Part shown: piece after piece, positions 26,207 to 39,344 of the stretch
Numbering within the stretch: position 1 is the first letter of the stretch
Layout of the letters: each line of letters starts with the position of its first letter
Assembly: GCA_002943765.1 (NCBI GenBank)
Contig: PQWQ01000001.1
Span: forward strand, 806,001-870,000
Reading direction: 5' to 3'
DNA length: 64,000 nt
Origin: Psoroptes ovis
Lineage: Eukaryota > Arthropoda > Arachnida > Sarcoptiformes > Psoroptidae
The notes under the pieces: model-generated
The model's database searches: none
What the model was told of the DNA's origin: nothing
Seen by the model: only the letters and a program-made list of their open reading frames with translations
Translations under genes and position numbers: made by a program

Positions 26207-29200
26207 TTATAATGTGGTTGTTGTTGTTGTTACATTATTTGTATTAAATTTTTTATCAAATGAATAATGTGTAATGCCAGCATCTTTAGCTAATGATGAA
26301 AATATTGATGAACGATTTGATAATAATGATTTTGGTGAATCAAATTCAGCAATATGACCTGCATCTAATACTAGTACACGATCAGAATCCATAATAGTAT
26401 TTAAACGATGAGCTATTGTTAATATGGTACAGTGTGAAAATTCTTTACGTATTGTTGCTTGAATCAATGCATCAGTTTCGAAATCAACAGCTGCTGTTGC
26501 TTCATCCAATATCAGCACATTTGTTCGCCGTAATAATGCACGTGTTAAACAAAATAATTGACGTTGACCTACGGATAGATTTTCACCAGCTTCAGTGACA
26601 CGATAATTTAATCCTGATTCTAATGATGATACAAATTGTTTTAAATGTGATAATTCTAAACAATTCCATATTTGTTCATCACTATATTGATTGAATGGAT
26701 CTAAATTATAGCGTATCGTGCCCATGAATAGCACAGGATCTTGCGGAATGATTGTCAATCGTGAGCGTAGTTTCTAATTTGTTAAATTGATATTATTCAA
26801 TTTTCCTGTGATTATACATTCAAAAACTTACATTCAATCCAAGTTGTGAAATGTCGATATTATCAATAGTGATTTTACCCTGTGCAGCTTCAATAATACG
26901 AAATAAACCTAACGTTAATGATGATTTTCCTGCACCAGTTCTACCTACAATGCCAATTTTTTCACCAGCACTGATTGACAGGTCGATACCTTTGAGTACG
27001 AGATCTAAGCCTGGACGATAACGTGTAGCATAGTTTTCCATGGTGATCGAACCATTTGATGGCCAATTTTCGATCAAATCATCATCAATATCAGTATACC
27101 AATCAGCTTCTGGTTCTACTTTGATATATTCATCAATACGTTCAACCGAAACGATTGTATTTTCAAATTCAGCTGATATTCGTACTGCTTGATTTAATGA
27201 CAATGTTATATTCAATGCATATGACAATGACAGACCAATTTGACTGCCGGTTAAACCACTTCCGTCATCATTCATTAATTTCATTATTGTTGCAATAAAT
27301 GAAGCAAAAAATATCAATAAATTTGCCAGAAATTCTAAACGTATCAACAGCCAACAATCAGCCACTTGACAAGGATAAAAACATTGAAAATTTTTATCAA
27401 CACGAGCATTTGATTCATTTATGAAACGTTCATCAGCATCGAATGCTTTGATTATTGAAACACCATTTAAAGTTTCCGAAAAATGTGTAAATATTGGTGA
27501 TCGTGATACTGATTCAATACGTTTCAATTGACGACTAGTACAAACATAGAAACGTTGTATGAATACGTATGCAATTACAAATGGTACAACAAATGCTAAA
27601 AATATTGGCGTTTGATATGAAATTATAAATAATGTTGCTATCACATTCAATGAATGTATGAGATATATCCTGGAAAAAAATATTATTGATGAAATTCAAA
27701 TTAGATCATAGATTATTCAACGAAACACACACACACACCTCATTAATAATGCCATATTATTATCCAATAGATCAATATCACGACTAAAACGATTCATGAT
27801 CCGACCTAATGGTGTTGTATCGAAAAAATACATTGGAGCATGTACGATGCTTGAGATTAAACGCTCATGTAATGTACGTGATGCATGTAAACAACCCAAT
27901 ACAATCGATGACCAACCGATTGCAATGAATGCCAATTGTGTTATACCGATTGATAAATATATCCATAATTCATAGCCACGATCTGTTTGATTTTGATCAA
28001 CATAATTTGTCCAATATGAGAGCCAAAAATTAGCACCACAATTTGGTACAATATATAATGTATAACCGGCAACGATAATTATAGTCCATTTATATGTTAA
28101 TGATTGGAAAAATTTCTTATAAACATTCCAATTAATATAACCAGTTTCAATTGATTCTGTTTCAATTAATTTTTTTGTACTTTTATTTTTAAATTCATCA
28201 CTTTCTTCTTCTAACGAATCAACTGTACTGATTGATGATATCGACGCTGTATCGGATATCAATGACTCTGAAGTAAAATTTCTGCTAAAAATTCGCTTCG
28301 TTCTTGAGTGGTTATCATCATTTTTTAGTGAATGCTTTTCATGTTTATCGATTGTAATTGTTTGACCATGTGCTGGGTGATAATTTTCCATCAATTCTTT
28401 GAAAGCTTCATTTTCTTTTGACAAATTTTGACATGAACCGATTGCAGCAATTTTACCATTTTTCAACAAAATTACTTCATCAACCAATGGCAATACGTAC
28501 AATGCATTGGTGACTAATACTCGAGTTTTATCACGTAATATACCTTCATTTGAGCTAATTACTGATTGAAATATATGTTTGCCAACATGACTATCAACTT
28601 GATTAATAATAATAATAATAAAAACAAATTAAATGAATGGAAATTTTCATTTTTGAGAGGAAAAAAAAATTACCAGCAGAAAGTGGATCATCCAATAGGA
28701 AAATATCGGCATCTGAATAACAAGCACGTGCAATACTTATACGTTGTTTTTGTCCACCAGATAAATTGATACCTTTTTCACCGATTTCAGTTTGATCACC
28801 TTGTCCAAGCATTTCGAAATCGGTTTTCAATGCACATGCTTTTATAACTCGATTGTATTTCTCTTGTTCGTATGGTAAACCGAATAAAATATTTTCACGA
28901 GCAGTTAAATTCTGTATCCAAGCTTGTTGCGATACATATGCAATACGTTGATCATCACTGATTGAAACTGATCCTTTGATCTTATGCATTTCACCAAGTA
29001 TTGCATTTAAAAATGAACTTTTTCCAGAGCCAACTTGACCAACGATTGCTATCAATTTTCCTTTGGGTATTTGCACCGTTATATTCGATAATGTTGGCGC
29101 TAAATTGCCGTTGATTTTTTCTGAATCTTTTGAATGCCTTTCCCATGAAAATGATGCATCATCAATGCGAATAGCATCATTTTCCATTGTACGTCGCTTG

Positions 29201-31226
29201 ACATAATATTCTAATTCATTTGCATTCAAAAATGTATTTATTCGTTTCATCGATACGATTGTCTAAAAGCATTAAACTTAGATCATAAAAATTTAAATCA
29301 ACAATCAACTTACTAAAATCAATGATGTCATCATATTTGGCAAAGCTGACAATGGTACACGCAATAAATTGAATAATGCAATCGTAACGAATGCTTTCTC
29401 AGATGTCAGTAGCATACCGTTCCATTTGATATAAACAGTGAATACAAGAAATGTGATCAAAAATGGTGATGTCACAGCAACAATGACATAAAATGTTGTC
29501 ATCAAACCAGCGAAACGAATTTGTTTCAATTCAATCGATCGGATATGATTCAAATTTTTAACGAATGCATTTTCCCATGCATACAATTTTAATACTTTCA
29601 TACCATTCAATAATTCATTGATTGCTTGAAGACGTCGATCTTTTTGTTTCATTTGTTTAATCTGTATTGATTTGATTGTTCTTGTCAAATAACCTTGTAA
29701 TGGTATCAATAAAAACATGAGTATAAAACCACCTGATACTGCCCAACCCATTTCTTGATATAATAAATAGAATCCGATAATGATCAAAACTGGAGATGTC
29801 CATATATAATTAGCGAAACGAACTAAATCAATGAAACGTTGTGAATCGATGGCCATCAAATTGACAATATCACCGGTATTATAATTTTTACGTGAATCAG
29901 TTGCTAACACTAATGATTTACGATAGATAGCGCCAATCAATGTTGAACGTATACGAAGCGCTAAAATTGAAAATCGATGTTGTTGATAACTTGCGGACCA
30001 ACTTTGTATCATATTAATCAAGAAAAAAGATGATGAAAAAAGGATACCGTGCCATATATGTGAATCATTATTGGTCGTATATTCGATCAATAATTTCAAT
30101 ATGATTGGATTGGCTAATTGTAATAAATCTGTTGCTAAACGACCAACAGCTGGAAATAGGAAATATTTCCAAAACATTTGACTTAGAATTTTCCATAAAT
30201 TACAGTTAAATGGTTGATGTTGATTTTCTTGTCCATCATTATCGTCATCATCATTGGCATCAACATTATTTCCATTACATACTTTCAATGATTTTTCTGT
30301 ATTTTCATCAATATTATGATTGGATTGATTTTTATTGGAATTTTTCCTCAAAAATTTGAAAAATGAATCCATCAAATATTGACATGAATCATGTTTTCTT
30401 GATAACCATAGATCATCATTGACTAATGGTCTTCGCCAACCTAATGTTACTGTTGGATTGAACCACCAAAAAAATAATTTCGATGGTATTGATGATGAAT
30501 CACGTGGACAATGTTTCATATTTGTTGATTTAATTATTTCGGTATCGATCGGATTACGATCACTGAATGAACACATTATGAATAATAAAACTTGTGTCGT
30601 TAATTTGACCGGTAAATAAATCCAATGTTCAAATGGACGATGTTTCATGGCGAATGGAATTGAAATTATGTTGAACAAAACGACAACAAGTAAGAAGAAC
30701 CATACGACACCACTATTAACGAATCCATATTTACGTTGTAAATGTAAATAAATGATCAATAGTAAATAACCTGATAATGATGTCCATAAAGCAATAAGTT
30801 GTGCAGGGCTAACATATGTATCATCGATATTTTGATTTAATGGATGAAACAATTTGTAAACAGTTACATGAATAGCATGAATTAATTCGATTGATGCCAA
30901 CAAAATGGCTACAAACATTTTCATTACATTATAACGATTAAAAGGTATAGTCACGCGATCTTTTGAATTACGATGACAATCATAAATTGTATATGGTAAA
31001 TTTATCCATAAAAACAATATCGGTGGCCATACTAATGCTGTGTTCAAGAAACATGGTGTTAAAAATGGAATATCAGTGTCCCAACATTTTTGGTGATCCT
31101 AAAAATTGAATTAAAATTGAAAATTCAACAGTATATTCAACGTTTAATTCTGATATTTACCCAAAATTTTGTTGTACAAATTGATGAAAATAATGTTTCA
31201 ATATCGAATGTTTGATTATTGTCCAT
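26207..31226 (-). CDS. ABCC1: MRP1-like ABC transporter, subfamily C (full length with TMD0)
   Basis: Six exons: 31226..31161, 31098..29314, 29262..28674, 28597..27739, 27669..26832 and 26773..26207. They sum to 4704 bases in frame, 1567 residues, against 1531 for human MRP1. A 22-residue first exon leads into a hydrophobic TMD0 (LVWPPILFLWINLPYTIY onward), then SKLFFWWFNPTVTLGWRRPL, TMD1 and NBD1. NBD1 has Walker A GQVGSGKSS at about 692, LSGGQ at 784-788 and Walker B LLDDPLSA at about 806-812. Then come TMD2 (RIMNRFSRDIDLLDNNM, RFYVCTSRQLKRIESVSRSP) and NBD2 (GRTGAGKSSLTLGLFR at about 1342, LSVGQRQL, LILDEATAAVD, IAHRLNTIMD). Family role: ATP-driven export of glutathione, glucuronide and other organic-anion conjugates across the plasma membrane, including xenobiotics. 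NBD1 has Asp in place of the catalytic Glu, as in the family, and Asn844 in place of the switch His, which is unusual. Confidence 0.93.
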
Positions 31227-33845
31227 AATTATTTTTTATAATCATAATTGAAAGAATTCAAGAAATAATTGATAATTTTCATTGATCGATGTTCATTATT
31301 TTTTTTAAATTCAAAGATTTCATATGCACTTACTCTATCAATAACTTGATTATAAATGCTTAATTTTGATATTTCAAACCCTTAATCACCATCTCTATCC
31401 CTCTCTAGCTTAGCATCAGCAGCAATTATCATCGTCATCATAACCAACAATTATCATCAATAAACATTTATTCATCGTTTCCTCAAATTAATTAATTAAT
31501 AGCCATTTATTAATAGTAATAAATCATAAAAATATTTCATTAAATTCCATTCAAACAATTTTTTTTTTTGATTTTTTGGTAAATCAAAATCAAAATTAAT
31601 ATTTTAATTACGATCACGAGTATAATTAAACCAATGTACCAACACTACCACCAATGTGTCCCTATTATTATTATTTTTTTAATGATAATTTTATTACCTT
31701 CTAAAAAATTATTTACGATTTTTTCCATAACAAATAAAAATAACGATAATCATTCATGATATTGTAAAATTGAAATTATTATTATTATTATCGTTACCAC
31801 CATTATAATTTTATTGATAAAATATTTATGATTTAAATCATGAATTAAATCATTATCATTGGATAATCAATAATAATTAATATTATACAAATTAATCATA
31901 TTAATTACAATAATTATGATTATCATCATCATCATCAACATCATGAGTAAATCAAAAATCTGAAATTTAAATTGTAACCATTATGATATCGTCAAAAATT
32001 GTTACATTTGAATATAATAATAAAATCATTTATTAATCTGACCATTTACAATTTTAAAATAATCTGTTTTTATTTCATTTATTTATCTGAAAAGCTTGCG
32101 TGCTATCAATTTCTAAGAATTTCTTGTGTGATTCAAATTCAAAAATAGCTGTAAAAAATGTTTTCACAGAGAGAAAACAAGATCAAAATTGAAATTGAAA
32201 TTTAGAAAAATTGAAAATTTTTGAAAATTTATGATTTTTCAATTTCAAATCAATGATTTGTGTTTTCAAAAAAAAAAAATCTTGACAAACAAACAAAAGC
32301 AGAGATGACTAAATTCCAATCCCCGATTTTACACTAGCAATGCTGATCATGATGATAATCATTGAATAAACAAAATATTTGAAAATATTTAAATTTTAAG
32401 CAAATCCAAATCCAAACACAACACATTTTCCACCAAACACAATTCATTTACATTCAATGATTATGATTATGACTATTGTTATGATCTATAATACGATTTA
32501 TTTACAATTAAAACTTATTGCCTCTGACTAAAAGACAATCATAATAATAATAATAATAATATTTACTTGATTCTAATTGATATTTGATTGATTGATCGAT
32601 TGATTTTATTTATTTAGTTTTATTTATTTCATTTTTTTCCTAAATCAAAAACTTGTGTTTTCAATTGTTGTATTTTATTGAGTTTTCCAATTTTCAAAAA
32701 TTTGTTTATTCAATTTTTGAACAAAATTAGCTACCATAATCACTGATACGCTATTTATTATTATTTCAGAATTCTCAATTTTCCAATTGCATAAATACCA
32801 AACAAAAATGTGTATTTTCAAATCCAATGGATAAAACAATGGAGAATTTTGGGGAAATTAAAAATTCAATTTTTTTGAAATTTCAAAATAATGCAACAAA
32901 GCAAATGTGTAAAAACACATGTGGTATTCATTCAAATTTTGATTTCAAATAAATAAATATTTTTTCAATTCAATTCAAATCATAATCAATGACACTTTTT
33001 TTTTTTTGAAATTTTTTTGTTTGTTTGTTTGTTCGTTTATTGTTTATTACATGAATGATTCAACTGCCAAATTACACACACACACACATTTTTACCGATT
33101 TGTTGCAAAAAAAAAACATTTGTTTGTATTTAAATTTAATTTTGAATAGAAATTTCATATAATAGGTTGTCCGGAAAATTCTGGCCGATTTTTTTGAGCA
33201 ATTCTATTGATTAAGCCGAATGAACTTTTCGGACAGTCTGATAGAAAATTTAGATTTTTTTTTTAATTGTCAGAAACATGCTCGGGTCCAAAATGTGTGC
33301 ATTTGTTTATGATTATGTAGTGATTTTCGATCATAATTCTTTGATTATGAAGCTTCATGTATGAATTAATCGTATAACAATAATCGTTCATATTAACGAA
33401 CAAGATAATCGTCTTTTCGAGATGTTTGATTTGTTTGATCGTATTCGTTGTATTATGATGTATGAATGTTGTACCATGCCTTTGGTTGGTGGTTGTCAAT
33501 CGAAAATCGTCGTATAATTCGTTTTTCAAATCGTTTGTTTCGACATGTCGAAATCATTCGAGATTTTTGAAGGATTTTCTCTGAATTTTTCTTTGATTTC
33601 TCCTCTGATTTTCTTGATTTTTGTTGTCAATATTCAACAAGTAAAGCTTAAAATATTGCAATTTCCGTTTTGCTTTCACCCAAAAAAAAGCTAATAATGA
33701 TGTCAATGATTAATCAAATGTTACGTATTGTGTCCAGCCAAAAAATATTCAAGGTAGATTCACTTGGAAATAAAGGCTCATTTTTCTCTCATTCATTATT
33801 CTGATACCTTTACGCACCTTATCGAAATATGTGTGTTCAACTAGA
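31227..33845. other. Intergenic, between divergent ABCC and secreted-peptide genes
   Basis: The left end must contain the ABCC promoter. The rest is AT-rich with ATT/CAT microsatellites and no supported gene. A 77-bp transposon-like inverted repeat lies at 33165-33241 and is listed separately. Confidence 0.55.
33165..33241. mobile_element. Mini mariner-like inverted-repeat element
   Basis: The left end begins GGTTGTCCGGAAAATTCTGG. The right end, read in reverse, gives a similar word beginning TCAGACTGTCCGAAAAGTTC. The two arms pair imperfectly over about 24 bp. TA dinucleotides flank the unit at 33163-33164 and 33242-33243, as expected for Tc1/mariner target duplications. At 77 bp it cannot code for a transposase, so it would be a non-autonomous remnant. 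The assignment rests on TA flanks and the TTGTCC-type terminus. Confidence 0.45.
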
Positions 33846-33853
33846 TATAAATA
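33846..33853 (+). promoter_or_regulatory. TATA box candidate of the small secreted-peptide gene
   Basis: TATAAATA lies about 30 bp upstream of a possible start site near 33876. Downstream, a CTG|GTGAGA donor (intron from 33931) and a strong pyrimidine-rich TTCTTCTCAG acceptor (ending 34051) would splice a short non-coding first exon to the exon carrying the ATG at 34127. Confidence 0.4.
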
Positions 33854-34126
33854 AGTTGCCAAAAATTCATTCATCCATTTACATTTTTTAAAAAATCCAA
33901 TGAAATAAATTAATTATTGAGGTTTTCCTGGTGAGAAATGTACAAGCGATTTTGGGTGATTTAAATTGTTGTCGAAATATTTTTTATTTGTTGCAAATAT
34001 CCTTTAAAAGTTTAATACAAATTCATTTATTTTGATTTCATTTCTTCTCAGTATTTTGATTGATCCATATATCTTTTGAATTCAATAAAATTTGTTCAAT
34101 TTGTTTACCGTATTAGCCATACAAAC

Positions 34127-34421
34127 ATGAATTTTAATCAGGTAAGAAGCTTTAAATCTGGTCAATCTTTCTTTATAAATAATTTTCGATTAAATCATCA
34201 AGATATTTTACATAACAATCGGATTAGTAGCATTACTATGCTTAGCAAACGTTGCTAATGCAAATCCAGTGGCCGTAGGTGGAAAAGTTGGTCCACATGG
34301 TGGTGGTTTTACCAGTGGTTTTGCTGTTGGCCGATCAATTGCTGTTGGACCAGGTGGAAAAGTTACCACTGGCGGTTTTGGACCTTTTTTCGGTGGTATA
34401 CCATTCTTTTTTAAGAAATAA
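34127..34421 (+). CDS. Small secreted Gly/Phe-rich peptide
   Basis: Not recognised as a named family. Coding segments are 34127..34141 (15 nt, MNFNQ, ending CAG|GTAAGA) and 34203..34421 (after TCATCAAG), phase 0, 77 residues. Residues 1-25 are a textbook signal peptide (MNFNQIFYITIGLVALLCLA followed by NVANA) with a likely cut after Ala25. The mature 52 residues are Gly/Val/Phe-rich with two copies of a VGGKV/GPGGKV-type motif (AVGGKVGPHGGGF, AVGPGGKVTTGGF), then GPFFGGIPFFFKK. It is basic, has no cysteine in the mature part, and is secreted. Cuticular structural peptide or glycine-rich antimicrobial peptide are the natural guesses. The exact splice phase, signal peptide and plausible upstream TATA plus leader exon support a real gene. 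The gene is easy to miss because the coding frame starts in a 5-codon segment. Confidence 0.7.
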
Positions 34422-36865
34422 ATTTTAAAATTCAAAATATTGATGAACCATAATTGATAAGAATATTATTTAAAAGAAAGCAAATCTGACCTTTTACCGC
34501 TTTTTCTGCATGAATATTTTATAAAATAACAAATAATATAAAGTAATGCGATATACTTTGATAAAATAAAACAATTATTTTGTCCCAAGAAAAAAAAATG
34601 ACCAAGGATAAATGAAGCGAGATTAATTAATAAATATGAATCTTAATTAAAATTTCAAATCTGTCCTTGTCTGTATTTGTTCATTCATTAATTTTCATTT
34701 ACTTTTGACTCGTAATGAATTTTGCGAAAGAAAAAAGCCATCATCAATGTTCTCATTGAACCAAATCACCAAATTTCGAGTGAAAATTGCCGCGCATATT
34801 TTGAAAAATGGGAATTTTTTTTTCAAAAAATATGGAAAAATGCTTTGAAAAATTTCCACCAAAAATGAATTTCGTTTCATTTGAATCTGTACTAATAATT
34901 TTGTCAATTTCAATCACAAATGAAAAAAAAACCTTGACAAACTGACTTTGTGTGCATTTCTTTGATGAATATCTGCATTTCTTCTTCACAGCTTTCGCAA
35001 ATTTCGAAATTTGAAATTTAATAACGAATCTATTTTTAATTAAACAACAATTTCTACTGAAAAAATGTAATATTTTCAGATATTATTGAAAAATGGTGAG
35101 CTAAGACTTGAATTTATTTATTTCCATTTATTCGTTCAGTTTTTATATTTGGAGCGCGTTATGTGCATTATGTGAAATGGCTTTGAAATATATGTTAGCG
35201 AAGACAACGAATGGTATTTTTTTATTTTAAAAATCTTAAATTCATTTTTGACCTAACAAATGCAAATGATGGTGATGATCCTTCGTTGTCATGCGAAGAT
35301 ATCAAATTACCAATTTAGTAGAAATGAATGGTAAATGCTCGATAGTAAAATGGTGAATGCTAAATGGTGAATTGGTGAATGGTAAATGTCCAAGGTTCTA
35401 TTTTAGCCTATTCCTCTTGGTCTTCGTAAAATTTTAATGAATTTTTTTCAATGATCTTTCGGATGGACACGGATTGATCTTTTGCTTTTGTTCGGTTTGG
35501 TTTGTCACTGGTCATTTTCAAATTTGAAATTTGATCGCTTTTCGTTCCTCGTTTTCTTTAATATTTCAATGTCCGAAATGATAATCAATTTCTGGAGAAT
35601 TTCAATTACAATCTACGAGGCATATGAGTCGACAGATACCTTAGGGTCATCTTCATTCATTTATCTTTTAAATCATTTGAATGGTTCGTTTTTTGTCTTT
35701 TGGTACCATACCATTGGGTTTCCGGTGTGTCCAATGAATTTAAGATATGAACATTCAACAAACGAACGCTGAAATTAATGAAATTAATGATAATTGACTG
35801 AAATTGACTGAACAGTGAACATCGTGAAACAAAACACATTTCATACGCATTCATTTTATTTGTAAACACTAAACAACAGTAGCCATTTTCTCTCTCTCTC
35901 TCTCTCATTTACGAGGATATGATCTTTGATTCAACATCAACTTTGAATCAAGATCATTTCACATTTATTTATTTATTTTATTCGTTTATTCATATGGATT
36001 CAGATGAATTCATAGTTTATAAAATTTAAACTAAAAACTTCTATAGACTCTATACTCAATGTATACTCGACTTGTGAATATGACTATTGTCCTTGAAGTT
36101 TGAAATGAATTGAAAACATTTAATTATTCACAAATATACACCATATACATAATAATGCCAGACTGATGATGATGATCATGATGATCATCTCTGAAGAATA
36201 AGAATCAAAGAAGAAAAATCTCGAATTAGATTAATGCAGCTGGCCGTGTTGTTGGCGGTGGTGGTGGTTATGATGATGGTCTTGAATAGTCTTCATCGTT
36301 GCCATAGCTGTCTACAGTCAACCGACCATCCAATCTCCCAACCAACTAACGGAACCATTATCATAAACAACAACTGAATTTTGAAGCTTTTTACTTCGAA
36401 GAAAAAATAAAATTTTTGAAAATTTTCAGATCTTCTTCTTCTTCTTCGGAAACGTTCAAAATTTTTAAATAAAACAAATGATAATGGTGTGTGTATGATG
36501 ATGATAATAATCAACAAATTCTAAATGGTAATAATAATAAACAATTTTAAATTTTGTCTTCGTAGAAGATGAAGAAAAAAAAGGTCAAAATGTCATATAA
36601 ATTTATGACAAGTAAGGAGAAAAAACAAAAGATTTTTTCGCTTTTGCAATCAAAAAAATCATTGAAATTATCATCATGATCGTGAACATTATGGACATAA
36701 ATGGACTTCGAAAATTTCAAAAAATTTTTAATTTATTAAGGGTGAAAAAAAAAGCTCAAAAGTTGACAATTATACCATAAACACATGAGGAGAAATGTTA
36801 AATTCATTTGATTTGAGTTTTAAAATATTTAAAAAATTTAAAAATAAATAAAATTAAATCAAAAA
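34422..36865. other. Intergenic, AT-rich
   Basis: This carries the 3' flanks of the convergent secreted-peptide gene and twist. I see degenerate short direct repeats of an AATGGTAAATG type at about 35325-35390, a CT run near 35890, and GAT repeats near 36165 and 36490. The open frame at 35482-35772 has no family features. Confidence 0.55.
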
Positions 36866-38353
36866 TTACATTCCAATCAATGTTTGTTGATCAATCGATT
36901 CGAATCCATTCATATAATAATGTGGATGATGATGATGATGGTGATTATCATAAGTCATCGATAATGTATCATTCGATGGTAAATGTGACTGTGGTGCCAG
37001 TGATAGTGATGGTAACGGTCGCATTGGTGCCGGCGGTGGTTGCACAATTATCGATGGTGGTTCGGCCATCAATGATGATCCTGTTGAATGATTCGAATCA
37101 ATTTGCATTCGCCATATTGAAAATGAATATGATATTAATGAATCGATCGGTGTTGTAGTTGATGTTGTTGACGATGATGATCCATTCATTGTTTGTTGAT
37201 AATGATTCGGCGGCGGTACACTATTTAGATATGTCAATGTTGAATGTGTATTCGGTGATGATGATGATGATGATGATGATGGCGGCGAAGAACTTGTTGA
37301 TGAATTTGATGAATATGTACAAGTCATTGGTGAACGATTTTGTGGCATCATTGCTGTATTGTAGTCGTATGATAATCCATTATTATTATCAATTTGATAA
37401 TTATTGTATAAGTGATTTGTTTTCAATGAATTTAATTCATGAAAACTTGGTAAACGATCTCCATTGGTATGATTAAGTGACGATAATTCTGCCGCTTGTT
37501 GATCGTACGCGATGATTTCTCGTGTAATTTGCCGATCTTCCAACGATTGATGTTGTTGTTGTGGTGGTGGTGGTGGTGGCAGTATCTGTTGATTTTCAGA
37601 TGATAGTAACTAAACAAAAATGAATGGAAAAGAATAATCGTTGAAATAAATTAATCATTGATCAATTGAATTAAGATTTAAATAATTTTCCAAACAAATA
37701 CTACATACACAAGCTAAAAATTGAATATAACGTGATGCCAATTTTAATGTATGAAATTTACTCAATTTATCTGATGGTAATGTTGGTATCATTTGCCGTA
37801 AAACGGTGAATGCTTCATTCAATGATTTTGTACGTAAACGTTCACGAACATTTGCATTGACACGATTGATTGATTTATCAATTGATGATGATGATGATTG
37901 TCGTTGTTGTTGTTGTTGCAGCTGCTGATGATGATGATTATTTTCAATATCAACATCGTTATCTTTATTACCATCATCATTATTATCATGAACATTTATC
38001 AAAGTTGTATAATAATTATCATCGTCATTATTACCAATTTCAGATTCATTGCTATCTATCGGTAGTTGTTGATGATAAGAAAATTTATCATCATCAAGAG
38101 TTTCGCCAATAAAATCATTATCGAATGAATCATTATCTTCGGATTTAATTCGAATTGGTTGACGATCAATAACAATTTTATTATTTGATTTTAATTTTTT
38201 ACATTTCGATTTCTTTGGTCGATTCTCGTTTGATGATAATTTTCGCTTGATTACAATTTTTTTCGGCCGTTGTTTCAGCGATTTCTTCACGACATTACAA
38301 TTTTCAATCGTATCAGCGAATTTTACTTCAATTTCATTTTCCATATTCATCAT
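36866..38353 (-). CDS. twi: Twist bHLH transcription factor
   Basis: Exons 38353..37709 and 37609..36866 join in phase 0 (TGT|GTATGT ... TTTAG|TTA), giving 462 residues. The start is the first ATG (MMNMENEIE); no ATG lies upstream in frame. A basic N-terminal stretch (KIVIKRKLSSNENRPKKSKC) and an acidic Asp/Asn middle precede the bHLH at about 166-213: NANVRERLRTKSLNEAF, loop IPTLPSDKLSKFHTLK, helix LASRYIQFL. This is the Twist signature. The second exon has Pro/Gln, Ser and His runs and ends with the Twist-specific WR box (ISYSFSIWRMQIDS, about 375-388). Role: mesoderm specification and mesodermal gene activation through CANNTG E-boxes in the nucleus. The intron falls just after helix 2. Differences from the family consensus in the basic region are mild (ERLRTK for ERQRTQ). 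Confidence 0.93.
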
Positions 38354-39344
38354 AATATCATACAATGCAAAGCTTGTGTCAAACGACAATATAATCGTAA
38401 TCACAAATGAATGATGAAAAATGATCAAAATCAAAGAATCTTAAATATACAAAATTCAAAACCAAAGTGAACAAAACCGATTTTTTTTCTTCGTCTTCTT
38501 CGAAATTGTCTTATTCTAATTTGTGAACCGCCTACACACACACACATACAACCAACATCAACCATCGACAATGGTTGAATATGCATAACACCACCAATGA
38601 ATATTCGAAGACCATCTTTTCTTTTTGTTTTAACATAAGCAGTTTTTTCTTCGTGTCGTCTTCATTCTAATTATTATTATTATTATTATGCATAGACAAA
38701 AACAGTATTCGGTTTAAAAAAAAAAGCCGAGAAAAATCTTAGGAAAAATCGTGGGAAATTATTGAAAATTTACAGTTAATGAGAAATAAAAGATGGACAA
38801 TTTGTCACCTATTGGTCAACATGTAATAAATTTATCACCAATTATCATTGATTTATAAATTTATTGATTATTAAAATATGACCAGGTCCTTTTTTTGAAC
38901 ATTTTGCCGCTTTTGTTTATCAAATGATGAGATAATAGGCAACTCTTTAGCCACCGATGACGACGACATGATGACTGGCGACATATTTTACACACATGTC
39001 TAGATTGTCTAGACCAAGCTAGCTATTGCTTAACAATAAGTTATAATTCATATTATCATTGTCACCTGTGTCAATAAAATGCGGTGAATATCGCTTTGAT
39101 GGTGGTCCTAATGATTTGATAATAATTATCAAATGTTGGTCAAACAAGAAAGAGAAAAAAAATGTTTACGGAATTTTTTTTTTTTTTTGAATTTGAAAAA
39201 ATTTTTCTGGGAAAATTTGTACACAAAAAAAAATCATGCGCATTACGAATGTAAACATGCCATATGTTTTATTGACATTTTATTTTGAATAAATTGTTTT
39301 CAAATCATTTATTTAAATATTTAATTAATCAACTGATTAAACTT
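38354..39344. promoter_or_regulatory. Divergent intergenic region, twist / KRTCAP2
   Basis: The 991 bp separate two divergent genes. Seen: a CATATG E-box at 39261-39266 (a preferred Twist site), CACCTG at about 39065, a repeated TGTCTAGA word near 38998-39015, CA repeats near 38532 and an ATT repeat near 38670. Autoregulation of twist would be possible but is inference. No TATA box was placed. Confidence 0.35.

Noticed and set aside
36880..37476. Met/Asp/Val-rich open frames on the plus strand
   Set aside because: They are antisense shadows of the twist second exon, caused by its His, Ser and Asn codon runs.
38354..38434. Hydrophobic N-terminal extension in frame with twist
   Set aside because: The frame upstream of 38353 has no ATG; a hydrophobic leader makes no sense for a nuclear factor.
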